Assembly: GCA_965222725.1 (NCBI GenBank)
Contig: OZ244969.1
Coordinates: 6,200,001-6,264,000, forward strand
DNA from: GCA-2748575 sp965222725
GTDB lineage: Bacteria; Pseudomonadota; Gammaproteobacteria; Pseudomonadales; Ketobacteraceae
DNA: 64,000 nt
Reading direction: 5' to 3'
How positions within the stretch are numbered: position 1 is the stretch's first letter; each line of letters opens with the position of its first letter. The notes under the pieces were generated by a model. It did not search any database. It was given only the letters and a program-made list of their open reading frames with translations, and was not told the DNA's origin. This document shows, piece after piece, positions 25,374 to 35,424 of the stretch. A program made the translations under genes and the position numbers.

Positions 25374-26095
25374 CAAATAACCTGTAGTGCTACCACCGTT
25401 ACGTTATCCCTGGCTCCGTTATGCAAGGAGTCCTCAATCAGGTCGTTTGCGTAGTCGTGTATGGTACTGCGTCGCAGCCGCGACAGAATCTCGTCCTGGC
25501 TGAGGGCGCCATAAAGGCCATCACTGCAAAGCAGATAGATATCGCCCTTGCGAAGTTCGCACACATCCGTATCCAAGTATAGAGTATCTGTGGCGCCTAC
25601 GGCCCGGGTGATCACATTGGAGGCAGGATGGTTTTCTGCCTCTTCCGGGGTCAGCAGGCCCCGGGCTACCATTTCATTCACCTGGCTGTGATCAGTTGAT
25701 AACTGCGTCAGGCGGTCGTCCCGGTAGCGGTACAGGCGGGAATCACCGGCCCAGATACAGACCCCCAGATCATCCCGGGTAATCAGGGTCACCACTGTGC
25801 TGCCCATGGTTCGGCCATCACAATGGGTGCGGGAATAATTGCGGATTTCGCGATGCACTTCCAGCAGCCGGTCTTCCACCGCATCCACCAGGTCAGGAAT
25901 ACTGCGATTGGTATCCAGCTTTTCCATCGCAGAGGAAATCATCTTGCTGGCCACCTCTCCCGCATCATGTCCGCCCATGCCGTCAGCCACTACCCACAGG
26001 CCGTCCGCGGAACGCACCATCAGGGCATCCTCATTCATATTGCGGACCGCTCCACAGTGAGTTGCTGCGCTGTAAAGCCATACATTCTGCGACAT
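25373..26095 (-). CDS. pppA: PP2C-type Ser/Thr protein phosphatase PppA
   Basis: PppA reverses kinase action on T6SS phospho-threonine targets. The 240-residue PPM/PP2C domain has all metal motifs: RNMNEDALM near residue 18, VVADGMGGHDAGE near 34, AGDSRLYRYRDDRL, LLCSDGLYGAL, and GARDNVTVVAL at the end. Normal length, no membrane segment. It lies between tagF (23 bp) and the small anchored gene. Together with the kinase gene at 40074-41402 and TagH it forms the phospho-control set of the locus. Confidence 0.93.
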   Translation of the reverse strand: MSQNVWLYSAATHCGAVRNMNEDALMVRSADGLWVVADGMGGHDAGEVASKMISSAMEKLDTNRSIPDLVDAVEDRLLEVHREIRNYSRTHCDGRTMGSTVVTLITRDDLGVCIWAGDSRLYRYRDDRLTQLSTDHSQVNEMVARGLLTPEEAENHPASNVITRAVGATDTLYLDTDVCELRKGDIYLLCSDGLYGALSQDEILSRLRRSTIHDYANDLIEDSLHNGARDNVTVVALQVI

Positions 26096-26118
26096 TCAGT
26101 TATTCACCCTGCTCTCTG

Positions 26119-26928
26119 TCATCCTGGTATGTCATCCTGATCGGCCTGCGCACCCTCATCCGGCACAAAAAGCTCGCTACTATAATCGGGGATCACGCCA
26201 AAAGGCGTGTTCCAATTCCAGTTTTGCCAATGGCCGTCCAGCATGCCGGCAAAACACTGGGGCGGCGGCAGATTTCCGGACACGGAAAAATTGGGCGCCA
26301 CCCGGTCGGATCCTATGGTCCACCATAAACTATAGCTCGGTAATCGCTGCTGTAGGAAACTATCCAGCAAAAAAGGGAATCCGATCAATGGGTTTTGCCC
26401 CATTTCCTGAAGTGGAATCATCACTGGCCGGGAAAACTCCAGGCCCACTCCCACCGCGGCAGTACCTGATATCGGCGGCGCAGTGTAGCCGGAAAGGGCG
26501 CCGTCAAGCACATCCACGTTCACGTCTTCCTGCAGGCCGCTGAGGGCAATTTCCTCAAGCCCGGCATACCACTGATCACCGCGTACCAGCATTTCAGTGG
26601 GGCTGGCCAGTTCCGGCATGGGCCGGGCAATGGTGAGGGGAAAATACCGCCCCACACTGTCCACGCTGGGCATCAGTACTCCCGCCCACGCCTGATGATC
26701 CACCACGCCGGACGACAGCACAAAACGCCAGATGGGACTGGTGAGGTAAATATCCAGCCACTGGGGCCCCAGTTGCTCCTGGGAGCTGGCAATGGCCCGC
26801 TGCAGCCAGTCGTCCCAGCCGTGAACAAACTCACGGCTGAGGTTACGGGTCAGAAAATCCCCGTGGGCCGGCAACTTGCCGTGGAGCCCGGTCAGGGGCC
26901 CCTGTTGATCTACAGATTCTCCGGACAT
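26119..26928 (-). CDS. tagF: T6SS-associated protein TagF
   Basis: TagF is a post-translational repressor of T6SS in Pseudomonas and Agrobacterium, acting through Fha or its own route. The 269-residue protein has the DUF2094 signatures GLHGKLPAHGDFLTRNLSREFV (residues 13-34), WDDWLQRAI, SPIWRFVLSSGVVD and SVDSVGRYFPLTI. In some bacteria TagF is fused to PppA; here they are separate neighbours. Overlaps the end of tssM by 19 bp. Confidence 0.93.
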   Translation of the reverse strand: MSGESVDQQGPLTGLHGKLPAHGDFLTRNLSREFVHGWDDWLQRAIASSQEQLGPQWLDIYLTSPIWRFVLSSGVVDHQAWAGVLMPSVDSVGRYFPLTIARPMPELASPTEMLVRGDQWYAGLEEIALSGLQEDVNVDVLDGALSGYTAPPISGTAAVGVGLEFSRPVMIPLQEMGQNPLIGFPFLLDSFLQQRLPSYSLWWTIGSDRVAPNFSVSGNLPPPQCFAGMLDGHWQNWNWNTPFGVIPDYSSELFVPDEGAQADQDDIPG

Positions 26929-29900
26929 CGGTACCTTGATATTGCATTGGATTTAAACGGATTGGTGGAGCTCTTGGCGGTGACTTCCCAGGTGGACTCG
27001 CGGCCCAGCGTGGAGAAGGTCACGCGATACACATTGGAGCGACGGGTGGCCTCCACCGAGGATTCCTGCAGCAGGCGAAAGAAGGCCCAGGGGCCGTCGT
27101 AGTTGACCCGCTTCACGGAATCGTTCAGATCTTCAAAGCTCATGCGCACATTGGTGCCGCCATCGCCGGGCCAGGAAACTTCTACCGGAATTTTCGGCCC
27201 GTGGGTGTACAGCAACCGCTGGCCACCAAAGCTGAGCTGGAATTTACGCACGCTGGCATCCATCCGGTAGGGTCGCATCTTGAAGTCAAAACCCGGCGAC
27301 GATGGATTCACCTTGAACAGCATCCGCCTGATTTCCGCGGCGCGACGCATGCTGTCGATGGCCTCCGGCAGAATGTACAGACCACGGCCATCCAGGGTTT
27401 TTATGCGCCAGGTTTCGCCCACGTCCACAAAGGGGGTAATGTAGTCCTGCACGAATTTATCGTGCACGCCTTCAGGCTTGAAGTAATCGGCAAAATCGAA
27501 CAGCGCCAGTTCATCCACCGCATTCTCGTAAATGGGGAAACGACCCTGCAGGTTCGCCATAAACTTGCGATACACCTCACTCTTCCACTGGGCGTTCACA
27601 TAAGCCTTGGCGTTGGCCAGCACGGCCCGCCAGGTCTGGTCTGCCACGTTCAGGTACCAGCGCTGCACCGGATCCGGCAGGCTGCTGGCTTCTATCCGCA
27701 GCGACTTGATCACGTCATCGCCGCTGGCCAGCAGGCGGGCCTTGGCGGCATTGAAGGCGGCCTCGGTAGAATCCGGCGCCAGAATGATATCGTTCACGTA
27801 AGCCTGCACACTGCGCATGTGCTCCAGGGAGCTGGCAATGCGGGAGCTGCCGTTCACATCCTTGCTCAGGAAATTCAGTTCACGAAAATGCTTGTCCACC
27901 CGGTTGCCCTGGAACAGGCTGGGGCCCTTTTTATCCCCTTCGCCCCCCAGAAACTTGGTGAGTGCGCCGGCTTTTTCCTGAGCTGCAGCGGGTAGCTGGG
28001 GCGTCAGGCTGGTGTTCTCGGCGGTGACTTTCAGTATGGCAATCAGCGGCGAGTACACCGGGTCTGCCAGCAGGGCCAGTATACGGCGGCTCTGTTCCAG
28101 ATTACCGAACTTGTTCACGATCATGCCGTCCAGGAACTGACGCCAGCGGTCGGTGTACTCCGCCAGGTACAGGGCTTCGATCTGCTTGCTGATTTTGCCG
28201 ATCTCGTTGTCGTTATAAACAGACTCGTCTTCCTCACCCATGATCCAGCGATCGGCGAACATGCTGCGAATGGTCTCGGAATCTTCCGACAGATCCACTT
28301 TCTTGTAACCTTCTTTGGTGTACAGGAAAGGCATGGAAAACAGGTGCTCGTTTTCCTTGTTGGCAAACACAGTACGGGTGCTTTCGCCCAGCAGCCCACG
28401 CAGATCTACCCGGGCGGCGTACTGGGGCTCGTTCTTGATGCGGTTGTAGATGCGCTTGGCCACCGGCACCTGCTTGAGGGCGGAGCGCCCCTGGGCCAGG
28501 GCGGATTTGTCCAGTGTCACCGGGTCAAAACCGGTACTCAGGATAGATTCCAGGTGCAACGCCAGGGTTTCCTGCACCGCCGTCTGGCCTCGGTAGCGTT
28601 CTTCCCAGTCAGTCTGCATCCAGTCACGCAGCACGTCCTCATTCATGCGGGAGGGATCACCCAGCATCAGATACACCAGCAGGGTATTGTGCAGGGAGGG
28701 ATCTTTGGGATCGGCCTTCTTGAGTGCATCGGCTACCCGGTTGGCCAGCCGTGGCAGCAGCAGCCGTTCCAGCTCCCGCTGGTAAGCGGCCTTGGCTTCG
28801 GATTCCACCCGGGCATCGTACAGGCCCAGGCCCGCCAGCCAGGGCAGGGATTCCTGATCAAACACCTGACTGGCCTGACGCAACTCCTGCAACGCCGGCA
28901 ACACATTGCGCAGGTCTTTATCATGCGGCTGAATGGGCGATACCAGTTCACGGTAGCGTTCATGATGGGCCGCCACCTGATCCAGATAGGTCTGATTACG
29001 GGAATAGGCGGCAGACCAGACCACCACACTGCCAATAAACAGGAGCACAAAGGCGGCATAGGCGCCGCGACGGGCCCATTTCAGAATCAGCTCGTACTGG
29101 CGGTTGGCCCCGACCAGTTCGGCTTCGGAAAAAATAATGTTCTTGAACAGACGGTGAATAAAAAAGCTTTTGCCCTGCCCCGGCGGAAACTGCACGGCTT
29201 CCGGCGGCAACCCGAAGGTATTGGCCACGGACGACATCATGCGATCGATGGGAGTGCCTTCCTGGGTACCGCTGGAAAAATACAGCCCCCGCAGGAACGG
29301 CTGTTCCTGAAAGCGATTGGCCGCAAAGGTCTGCTTGAGAAAGCTGTCGATGGCGGCCTTGACCGATTCAAACTGGTTGGGGAAATTCACCACTGCCGAG
29401 CGGCTGCGGGTATTGTGTTCCCGCTGCACCTGATCCAGCACCCGCTGGTGCAGGCGGTTCAGCAGGTCCGCGTATTTGTCATCAAACAGCTTTTCATCAA
29501 AGGCATAACCCTTGTGGGGATCGTCCGGCATGGGAAAGGTCATGCCCCACACCTGCTCCCGCTGCTCCAGGGTCAGCTCATCAAAAAACTCGGAAAAGCC
29601 CGCCAGCAAATCACACTTGGTGAACATCACATAAATGGGGAAGTTAATACCCAGCTGTTCCACCAGCTCATCAATCCGGGCACGGATGGTGCGGGCATGG
29701 TAGGAACGCTCATCTTCGGTCTGCGTCATCAGGTCCTGAATGCTGATGGCAATAATGGCGCCGTTAATGGGGCGGCGCTTGCGGTGGCGAACCAGCAGTT
29801 GCAGAAAGCCGTTCCAGGCTTTGCTGTCGGCCACCTTGTGGGAATCCTGGGTGGTGTAACGGCCGGCGGTATCCAGCAGCACGGCTTCGTTGGTAAACCA

Positions 29901-30437
29901 CCAGTCGCAGTTACGGGTACCGCCGATACCACGCACTGAGCCCATGCCCATCTGGTCTGCGAGGGGAAATTCCAGCCCGGAATTCACCAGCGCGGTGGTT
30001 TTACCGGAGCCCGGCGGGCCGATAATGATATACCAGGGCAACTGATAAAGGGCCTTGGCCCCACTGGCGCCTTTCTGAAAATGGGTGCGGCGCAATACGG
30101 AAATGGCATCGTTAAAGCGCTTTTGCAGGGTATCCAGTTCTTCCTGGGACTGATCGTTGGGGGCAGCCGGCAGTTCACTTTCAATGCCCTGCACTTCCTG
30201 CAGCAGTTTGGTGGTGCGCTGACGGTTCTGGTATTGCACCCGGAAGTTATTCAGCCCCCAGATGAGCAGAATCACAATAATGGCCACCAGCCGGGCCACT
30301 ACGGAACCCAAAGGTGCGACGTTATCTTCCCCAAAACGTACATAAGGGCCGCCGAACCAGATCAGAATGGCCAGCGCCAGCAAGCCGATAAAGGATAAAG
30401 TTCGTCGATCCGTTAAAAACGACACGACCCGTTTCAT
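26910..30437 (-). CDS. tssM: T6SS membrane complex protein TssM (IcmF)
   Basis: TssM spans the inner membrane and periplasm and joins TssL to the outer-membrane lipoprotein TssJ. The 1175-residue protein has two N-terminal membrane helices (about 12-30 and 47-64), a cytoplasmic NTPase-like domain with an intact Walker A at 140-147 (GPPGSGKT) and DTAGRYTTQD, a third helix near 452-472, and a long periplasmic part ending in a beta domain. Normal length; the Walker motif is kept, unlike in some species. Sits between tssL and tagF. Confidence 0.96.
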   Translation of the reverse strand: MKRVVSFLTDRRTLSFIGLLALAILIWFGGPYVRFGEDNVAPLGSVVARLVAIIVILLIWGLNNFRVQYQNRQRTTKLLQEVQGIESELPAAPNDQSQEELDTLQKRFNDAISVLRRTHFQKGASGAKALYQLPWYIIIGPPGSGKTTALVNSGLEFPLADQMGMGSVRGIGGTRNCDWWFTNEAVLLDTAGRYTTQDSHKVADSKAWNGFLQLLVRHRKRRPINGAIIAISIQDLMTQTEDERSYHARTIRARIDELVEQLGINFPIYVMFTKCDLLAGFSEFFDELTLEQREQVWGMTFPMPDDPHKGYAFDEKLFDDKYADLLNRLHQRVLDQVQREHNTRSRSAVVNFPNQFESVKAAIDSFLKQTFAANRFQEQPFLRGLYFSSGTQEGTPIDRMMSSVANTFGLPPEAVQFPPGQGKSFFIHRLFKNIIFSEAELVGANRQYELILKWARRGAYAAFVLLFIGSVVVWSAAYSRNQTYLDQVAAHHERYRELVSPIQPHDKDLRNVLPALQELRQASQVFDQESLPWLAGLGLYDARVESEAKAAYQRELERLLLPRLANRVADALKKADPKDPSLHNTLLVYLMLGDPSRMNEDVLRDWMQTDWEERYRGQTAVQETLALHLESILSTGFDPVTLDKSALAQGRSALKQVPVAKRIYNRIKNEPQYAARVDLRGLLGESTRTVFANKENEHLFSMPFLYTKEGYKKVDLSEDSETIRSMFADRWIMGEEDESVYNDNEIGKISKQIEALYLAEYTDRWRQFLDGMIVNKFGNLEQSRRILALLADPVYSPLIAILKVTAENTSLTPQLPAAAQEKAGALTKFLGGEGDKKGPSLFQGNRVDKHFRELNFLSKDVNGSSRIASSLEHMRSVQAYVNDIILAPDSTEAAFNAAKARLLASGDDVIKSLRIEASSLPDPVQRWYLNVADQTWRAVLANAKAYVNAQWKSEVYRKFMANLQGRFPIYENAVDELALFDFADYFKPEGVHDKFVQDYITPFVDVGETWRIKTLDGRGLYILPEAIDSMRRAAEIRRMLFKVNPSSPGFDFKMRPYRMDASVRKFQLSFGGQRLLYTHGPKIPVEVSWPGDGGTNVRMSFEDLNDSVKRVNYDGPWAFFRLLQESSVEATRRSNVYRVTFSTLGRESTWEVTAKSSTNPFKSNAISRYRCPENL

Positions 30438-30527
30438 AAATGACTCCGGTTCTTAAATCTCATTGGTCCTGATAATCCTGCACTGCAATATCCAGATTCT
30501 TGCCATTCCGCTCCCCCACAGGTGCGG

Positions 30528-31502
30528 CTACTTGAATCTGTTATCGTCGTTGTTTTTGGTTTCTGCCACGTGCGGTACTTTGTTGAGCTGCTCATACAGC
30601 GGGGTGGTGGTGCTGTACAAGGCAAACCGGAAACCGGAGTAGGTCAGCAGCATCACTGCCGCCACACAGCTGGCGATAACCCACATGGGTATGTACTGCA
30701 CCAGCGAGGAAGCCTTGCCCCCGGATTGGCGCCAGTCAGGGGCCAGATCCGCATCCTGGGCCGAACGGAAGCGGCGCAGGGTGTGATACAGGTCGCTGCG
30801 AATAGCCCCCAGCTGATCCTGGCCGCGATCCACCACCTTGTATTTGCCCTCAAAACCGAAGCTGAGGATGAAATACAACAGCTCCAGCACGTTCAGGTTT
30901 TCTGCCGGTGATTCCTTCATCTTGTCGAGAATCAGAAAGAACTTCTGGCCGCCGGAGGTTTCATTATGGAAGGCACTGAGCAGCGTGCGCTGGGCCCAGC
31001 CGCTATTGGCTCCCCAGGGTGTGCTGAGCACGGCTTCATCAATGGCAGCACACAGGGCATAGCGGGAAGCCAGCACCATTTCCGGGCGGTGGCCTTCCTG
31101 TTTCAGGCGGGCTTCAAACTGGCGGATCTCCTGGGACACCTGGTTATACAGGCCTTCCACATTCGGGTGGGATGGCGTGTGGCGCAGCTTTACGATCAGC
31201 GACAGCAGCGCATTGGCAGCATTAGCGACCGGGTTAATGCCCTGATACACCTCGATACGATGTACCGGCCCCTGGTGGCCACCACCGTAATTTTGCCTGG
31301 GTTGCTGGGGCGGAATGGAGGATGGCGGTACCTGCCCCGGCGGCATCGGCGCTGCCGGAGGCGGTGAAGACGGCGGTGGGGGAGCCGCCGGCGACGGTGG
31401 CACTGTCGCCCCACCGGGAGCGCCGCGGCCACCGGGCATGGGGCGGCGCGGACCGGAATCGCCGGACTGGATTATGGTTTTGTCGTCATCATCGTTCGCC
31501 AT
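30528..31502 (-). CDS. tssL: T6SS membrane complex protein TssL (DotU)
   Basis: TssL is the cytoplasmic-hook inner-membrane protein of the T6SS envelope complex. The 324-residue product has a Pro/Gly-rich disordered N-terminus (about 1-85), a DotU domain (about 90-270, with NALLSLIVKLR and YALCAAIDEAVLSTPWG) and a C-terminal membrane helix (about 274-295). There is no C-terminal OmpA peptidoglycan-binding domain. The extreme N-terminus has four Asp then Lys-Thr9-Ile-Ile, similar to the threonine motifs that Agrobacterium PpkA phosphorylates in TssL for Fha binding. That role for Thr9 is inferred. Confidence 0.94.
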   Translation of the reverse strand: MANDDDDKTIIQSGDSGPRRPMPGGRGAPGGATVPPSPAAPPPPSSPPPAAPMPPGQVPPSSIPPQQPRQNYGGGHQGPVHRIEVYQGINPVANAANALLSLIVKLRHTPSHPNVEGLYNQVSQEIRQFEARLKQEGHRPEMVLASRYALCAAIDEAVLSTPWGANSGWAQRTLLSAFHNETSGGQKFFLILDKMKESPAENLNVLELLYFILSFGFEGKYKVVDRGQDQLGAIRSDLYHTLRRFRSAQDADLAPDWRQSGGKASSLVQYIPMWVIASCVAAVMLLTYSGFRFALYSTTTPLYEQLNKVPHVAETKNNDDNRFK

Positions 31503-31504
31503 GA

Positions 31505-32839
31505 TTACTGCCTCACTGCCCAGAACTCAAGCGCAAGCCCGGGAAAGTCGCCGCCCACATGCAGGGCAAAACCACCACTCTGTTGCATGTCGCGCCAGAA
31601 ATCACTTTTACTGTCCAGTTCAAAATAGGTGTAACCGGCATGATAGGGAATCTGCCGCGGTGCCACCGGCAATGCCCGCAAGCCGATGCCGGGCAATTGC
31701 GCATTCACCAGCTGGCGAATTTTTTCCACCGGGCCGATCTTGATCTGGGCGGGAAAACGCACCCGCAACTCTTCATCGGGAATATCGGCTTTGACCGCCA
31801 GCACAAAGGTACTGCCGGAAATCAGGGAGCGGTCGCTGACCGGGGATACCCGGATACCGTATTTGCGCTCTGCCAGTTCCAGCGGAATGGCGGTTTGCTC
31901 CAGCACCATACTCAGGCTCTGACGCATGGTCTGGAAAATGGGGGCAAAGGTTTCCTGCAGGCGATCATGCAGGTAATGCTCAAAATCGATGGGGCGTTTA
32001 TTGCGTGTGGTAAAGGTGGCCATTTCCCCGGCCATCTGCACCAGTTCGGTGTACAGCGCCAGCGGGTGCAGGCCTTTATGGTTGGCCAGATGATTCACCA
32101 ATGGCTCCAGGCGGTTCACCAGCTGCAGCAGCATGTAATCGGCGATTTCAGCAGACCCGGCACGGCCACTGTCGGCCAGGCGTGCGGCCAGGGCTTCGCC
32201 CCGGTGATGCAGCAAACCGGATAATTCTGTCAGAAATGCCGAAAAGCGTGGCGCGGCGTTAATATCCAGACAGCTGACAATGTACTGGTCATCCAGCAAT
32301 ACCTGTTTGTCTTCACGGCTTTCCACGATACGGGCCACACCAATGCAGGCATAGCCGGACAGGTCCTCGGTTTCCCGCAGCAACTTGAGTTGCAGCTGGC
32401 CCACCTGCAGCTGCTGCAATTCGCCGGCGGGATCGGTACTGTCTCTGACTTCATTATCGATCGAGGAGTAACGGGCCAGGGATTGCTGTTGCGTGCCGAT
32501 ATTGACTTCCAGCGCACCGGCGCGCTTCAGGGGCACCCCCAGATACACCATTTCGTTATGAATATTTTCCGGTATTTCCAGAACACCGGGGGCATCGTCA
32601 TCCTGAGGAATATTGAAAGGAGTGCCGTCCGGCAGGACACCGGCAGCCGACACCACCGAGATTTTGCCCTGCTTCAGCAGTTCCTGATCCAGGGTGAAGT
32701 GATGAAAACCCCAGCCATAGGCATGCAGGGAATTGCTGCGCTGATCAATGTAACGCTCAAAATAGCGTTCCTGCTGCTGAAAGTGCTGCGGCCGGAGAAA
32801 CATTCCTTCCGACCAGACCACCTTGCTCAAATGCGACAT
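31505..32839 (-). CDS. tssK: T6SS baseplate protein TssK
   Basis: TssK trimers link the baseplate to the membrane complex. The 444-residue protein starts with the family signature KVVWSEGMFLRPQHFQQQERYFE, continues with a shoulder domain, and has a C-terminal DVDxxx-type receptor-like end (GYTYFELDSKSDFWRDM, HVGGDFPGLALEFWAVR). Normal length. Next to tssL (2-bp gap) and 39 bp after tssJ. Confidence 0.95.
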   Translation of the reverse strand: MSHLSKVVWSEGMFLRPQHFQQQERYFERYIDQRSNSLHAYGWGFHHFTLDQELLKQGKISVVSAAGVLPDGTPFNIPQDDDAPGVLEIPENIHNEMVYLGVPLKRAGALEVNIGTQQQSLARYSSIDNEVRDSTDPAGELQQLQVGQLQLKLLRETEDLSGYACIGVARIVESREDKQVLLDDQYIVSCLDINAAPRFSAFLTELSGLLHHRGEALAARLADSGRAGSAEIADYMLLQLVNRLEPLVNHLANHKGLHPLALYTELVQMAGEMATFTTRNKRPIDFEHYLHDRLQETFAPIFQTMRQSLSMVLEQTAIPLELAERKYGIRVSPVSDRSLISGSTFVLAVKADIPDEELRVRFPAQIKIGPVEKIRQLVNAQLPGIGLRALPVAPRQIPYHAGYTYFELDSKSDFWRDMQQSGGFALHVGGDFPGLALEFWAVRQ

Positions 32840-32878
32840 GTTATTTTGCTCCCTCAGGCCCCTGGGTGATTTAATGGT

Positions 32879-33388
32879 TTACAGGTTTTCCGGTTTTTCC
32901 TCGTCGGACAGCCGGATACTGGTTTTATTCACCCAGACGATTTTTTCAGTGGTGCGGTGAGGCTCAATGGGAAACACCAGGCGGGCCTGGGCGTTTTCAT
33001 ACTGAACAAACTCGGCCAGCAGGCCAATATAGCGTACGGAGGGGTCTACCTTCAGCACTTCGGTGCGATTCAGGCCCGGCGCAAATTCACGCAGGCGGTA
33101 TTCTGCAATCAGGTCACCGCCCAAACGCTCCTTGCTTTCCTGAAACAGGCCAATAAAGTCTTCGGTCTGGAACTGACGCGCATCCTTCAGTTCGAACACC
33201 CGAATCACCAGTGGCGAAGAACGCCCGGCCTCATCAGGATTGATATTTGGCCATACCTGAAAATTGAGTTGCACCTCTGTATCCAGATTCAGTACCCGGG
33301 CTGTGGTGCCACAACCGGTTACCATCAGCAGACACATCAGGCTGGCCAGTACTGACATCAAACTGAACTTGCGCGGTGATAATTTCAC
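32879..33388 (-). CDS. tssJ: T6SS outer-membrane lipoprotein TssJ
   Basis: TssJ anchors the T6SS membrane complex to the outer membrane by contacting periplasmic TssM. The 169-residue protein has a lipoprotein signal with Cys26 (MVTGC), followed by the beta-sandwich domain with the family segments LNFQVWPNINPDEAGRSSPLVIRVFEL and RYIGLLAEFVQYENAQARLV. Glycine at +2 allows transport to the outer membrane. First structural gene after tagH. Confidence 0.93.
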   Translation of the reverse strand: MKLSPRKFSLMSVLASLMCLLMVTGCGTTARVLNLDTEVQLNFQVWPNINPDEAGRSSPLVIRVFELKDARQFQTEDFIGLFQESKERLGGDLIAEYRLREFAPGLNRTEVLKVDPSVRYIGLLAEFVQYENAQARLVFPIEPHRTTEKIVWVNKTSIRLSDEEKPENL

Positions 33389-33436
33389 GATTTAACTCCC
33401 AACGGTTCCATTCTGTATTATTTTTTACGTGCTGCG

Positions 33437-35245
33437 TCACTTTTTACGTGCAGCCTCAAGACGCGACATTTGCTGTTCATAAGCTTCGGCGAAATCTTCG
33501 CCGAACAAGTCCTGAAACGCATCATCCATATTATCAGCCAGGTCGGCGTAAAACTCATGATAGGCTTCCCAGTATTTGCCTTTCTTGCTGGTGAGCAGCC
33601 CGGCTTTGTGCTGCCGGTCAAAACGCACTTCCAGTTCTGCCGGATCAATACGTTTCAGTAATGAGCGAAACGCTGCCCGCATACCGGCAATCACCGCCAC
33701 CTGATGATCGGCAATGTCGGCAAAACCATCACGGATGGCAATAGTGCCCGGCAGGTAGGCATTGGTCTGGCTGGTGAACATATTACGCAGGGCTTCATCC
33801 ACATTGGGCGAAAACTTGAGGGGATTGTTTTCTGCCGGCTGAATCATGGTGACGTTCATGCGGAATTCGTTCTTGATGGCGTTGCGGGCCCCCAACACTT
33901 TCATCATGCCGGACACGGTTTCCCGCAGAGTATCCGCCAGCACTTTCTGAAAATGCTCGCGGGTGCTTTTGTTCATGCGATCAGGATCCAGCCCCAGGCT
34001 GCGGATCAGGGTATCGCAATCCACGGCTGCAGATGCCGGTAGCGGGCTGGCGGCCGGTGTGGACTGGCTCTGGTTAAGGGCTGATTCAGGGACTTTTGTT
34101 TCGGAAACACGAGGCTCGGGGATCCGGGGTTCCGGCACCGGTGGTGGCGATTCCGGCATTTGCGGTGGCTCGGGGATTTTCGGGCTGCCGCTGGCGGTGG
34201 ATTCGGGAACCGGCGTGGGTTCCGGTAAAATCTCCTCTTCCGCCGGGAGCGCTTGCTCGGATTCGGGTTTGAATTCAGGTTCAGCCGCCGGGCTTTCGCC
34301 TGCCAGATCCAGCAGGCTGTCTTCGGGAATCAGCGGTTCGGCAGGGGCCGCCGGCGCTTCAGGGACCGGCTCAGGCTCACTGGCTTCGCTGCCATCCAGC
34401 CCCAGAAAGGCATCCAGTTCGTCCACTTCCTTTTGCTCTGGTTCGGCACCGGGGAAATCACTATCGTCCCCTTCCAGCAGAGCATCAATGTCATCGGCCA
34501 CATCCATGGATTTCTGCTGAGGTGCAGAACCGGATGGCGCCGGTGTTTCGGGAGCCGCCTGAGGGGCCGATCTGGGCGGTGGTGTATCGTCGCCCAGCAA
34601 ATCATCAATATCCCAGTCATCGGGGATCACGCCCCCGCCGCCACCGCTGTTCCCGGCGGCCGGTGCACTGGATTCGGGAATCACATTGGGCGGCACAAAC
34701 GCCTGACTGGGCACAGCGGCATTATCGGACTGGCTGCTGCCGGACCAACTGGGCTGCGCTCCTTTGCCGGAAGCTTTATCCAGCGCCGCCAATGGGTCCA
34801 GCAGTTCCTGTTCGGGTGTCAGCAGATCACCACTGTCAGAGGTGCCGACCGAGGCATCCTGGGGATCCGGGTCCAGCCACTGGTCAAAATCATCATTGTT
34901 CATGGGTGCAGCACCGCCGCCGGCCTGCTCGAATTCAACGTGTATCTCGTACTCACCCAGATAAAGCTTGTCGCCCTGCTGCAGGCGCACCTGATTACCG
35001 GTGCCCAGGGGTGCATTATTACTGTTCACAAAAACGCCGTTGGTGCTGGTATCCACCAGATAGAAATCACCGCGGTCATAACGTACGCTGGCGTGATGGG
35101 AAGATACAAAGCGGGAAGGGTCAGGCAACGACCAGCTGTTATCCGCTGCACGCCCCAGTGTTCCACCGGACTCACTGAACAGCTTGCGGGTTTCAGCAAC
35201 ACTTGATCCCTCTGGCTGACGAACAATGGTTAATACCAACGGCAT
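33437..35245 (-). CDS. tagH: FHA-domain T6SS protein TagH (Fha)
   Basis: Fha/TagH recognises phosphothreonine and promotes T6SS assembly. The 602-residue protein has an N-terminal FHA domain (about residues 1-105, with LGRAADNSWSLPD, SSHHASV and STNGVFVN). A long acidic Pro/Glu/Ala-rich linker (about 110-385) follows, then a C-terminal type-VI FHA domain (about 400-598, with FQKVLADTLRETVSGMMKVLGAR). Its first gene position and the divergent alpha/beta hydrolase gene place the operon promoter at about 35246-35424, an AT-rich stretch with a CTTTAATTAAAG palindrome. A short DNA repeat (GCACGTAAAAA twice) spans the stop codon. Confidence 0.92.
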   Translation of the reverse strand: MPLVLTIVRQPEGSSVAETRKLFSESGGTLGRAADNSWSLPDPSRFVSSHHASVRYDRGDFYLVDTSTNGVFVNSNNAPLGTGNQVRLQQGDKLYLGEYEIHVEFEQAGGGAAPMNNDDFDQWLDPDPQDASVGTSDSGDLLTPEQELLDPLAALDKASGKGAQPSWSGSSQSDNAAVPSQAFVPPNVIPESSAPAAGNSGGGGGVIPDDWDIDDLLGDDTPPPRSAPQAAPETPAPSGSAPQQKSMDVADDIDALLEGDDSDFPGAEPEQKEVDELDAFLGLDGSEASEPEPVPEAPAAPAEPLIPEDSLLDLAGESPAAEPEFKPESEQALPAEEEILPEPTPVPESTASGSPKIPEPPQMPESPPPVPEPRIPEPRVSETKVPESALNQSQSTPAASPLPASAAVDCDTLIRSLGLDPDRMNKSTREHFQKVLADTLRETVSGMMKVLGARNAIKNEFRMNVTMIQPAENNPLKFSPNVDEALRNMFTSQTNAYLPGTIAIRDGFADIADHQVAVIAGMRAAFRSLLKRIDPAELEVRFDRQHKAGLLTSKKGKYWEAYHEFYADLADNMDDAFQDLFGEDFAEAYEQQMSRLEAARKK

Positions 35246-35424
35246 AATACTCTCAACCCAATGTCTCTGACTGGTTTTGCTTCATTCACTTTAATTAAAG
35301 CAACCAATAACCGTTTAAAAACAATAATCTTACCTTTCACATGGCAGACAACCAACTTTTTATATTATGTTTGCCAATATTCGCTGCCGATCTTCACCGA
35401 ATCGCAAACGGAAGCTTGCTTACC

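Noticed and set aside
28344..29939. 531-codon open frame on the plus strand
   Set aside because: Fully antisense to tssM, with the His/Gln/Gly-rich composition typical of mirror frames of GC-biased coding DNA; no start signals.
34253..35206. 317-codon plus-strand frame
   Set aside because: Antisense to tagH, whose FHA motifs are unmistakable.
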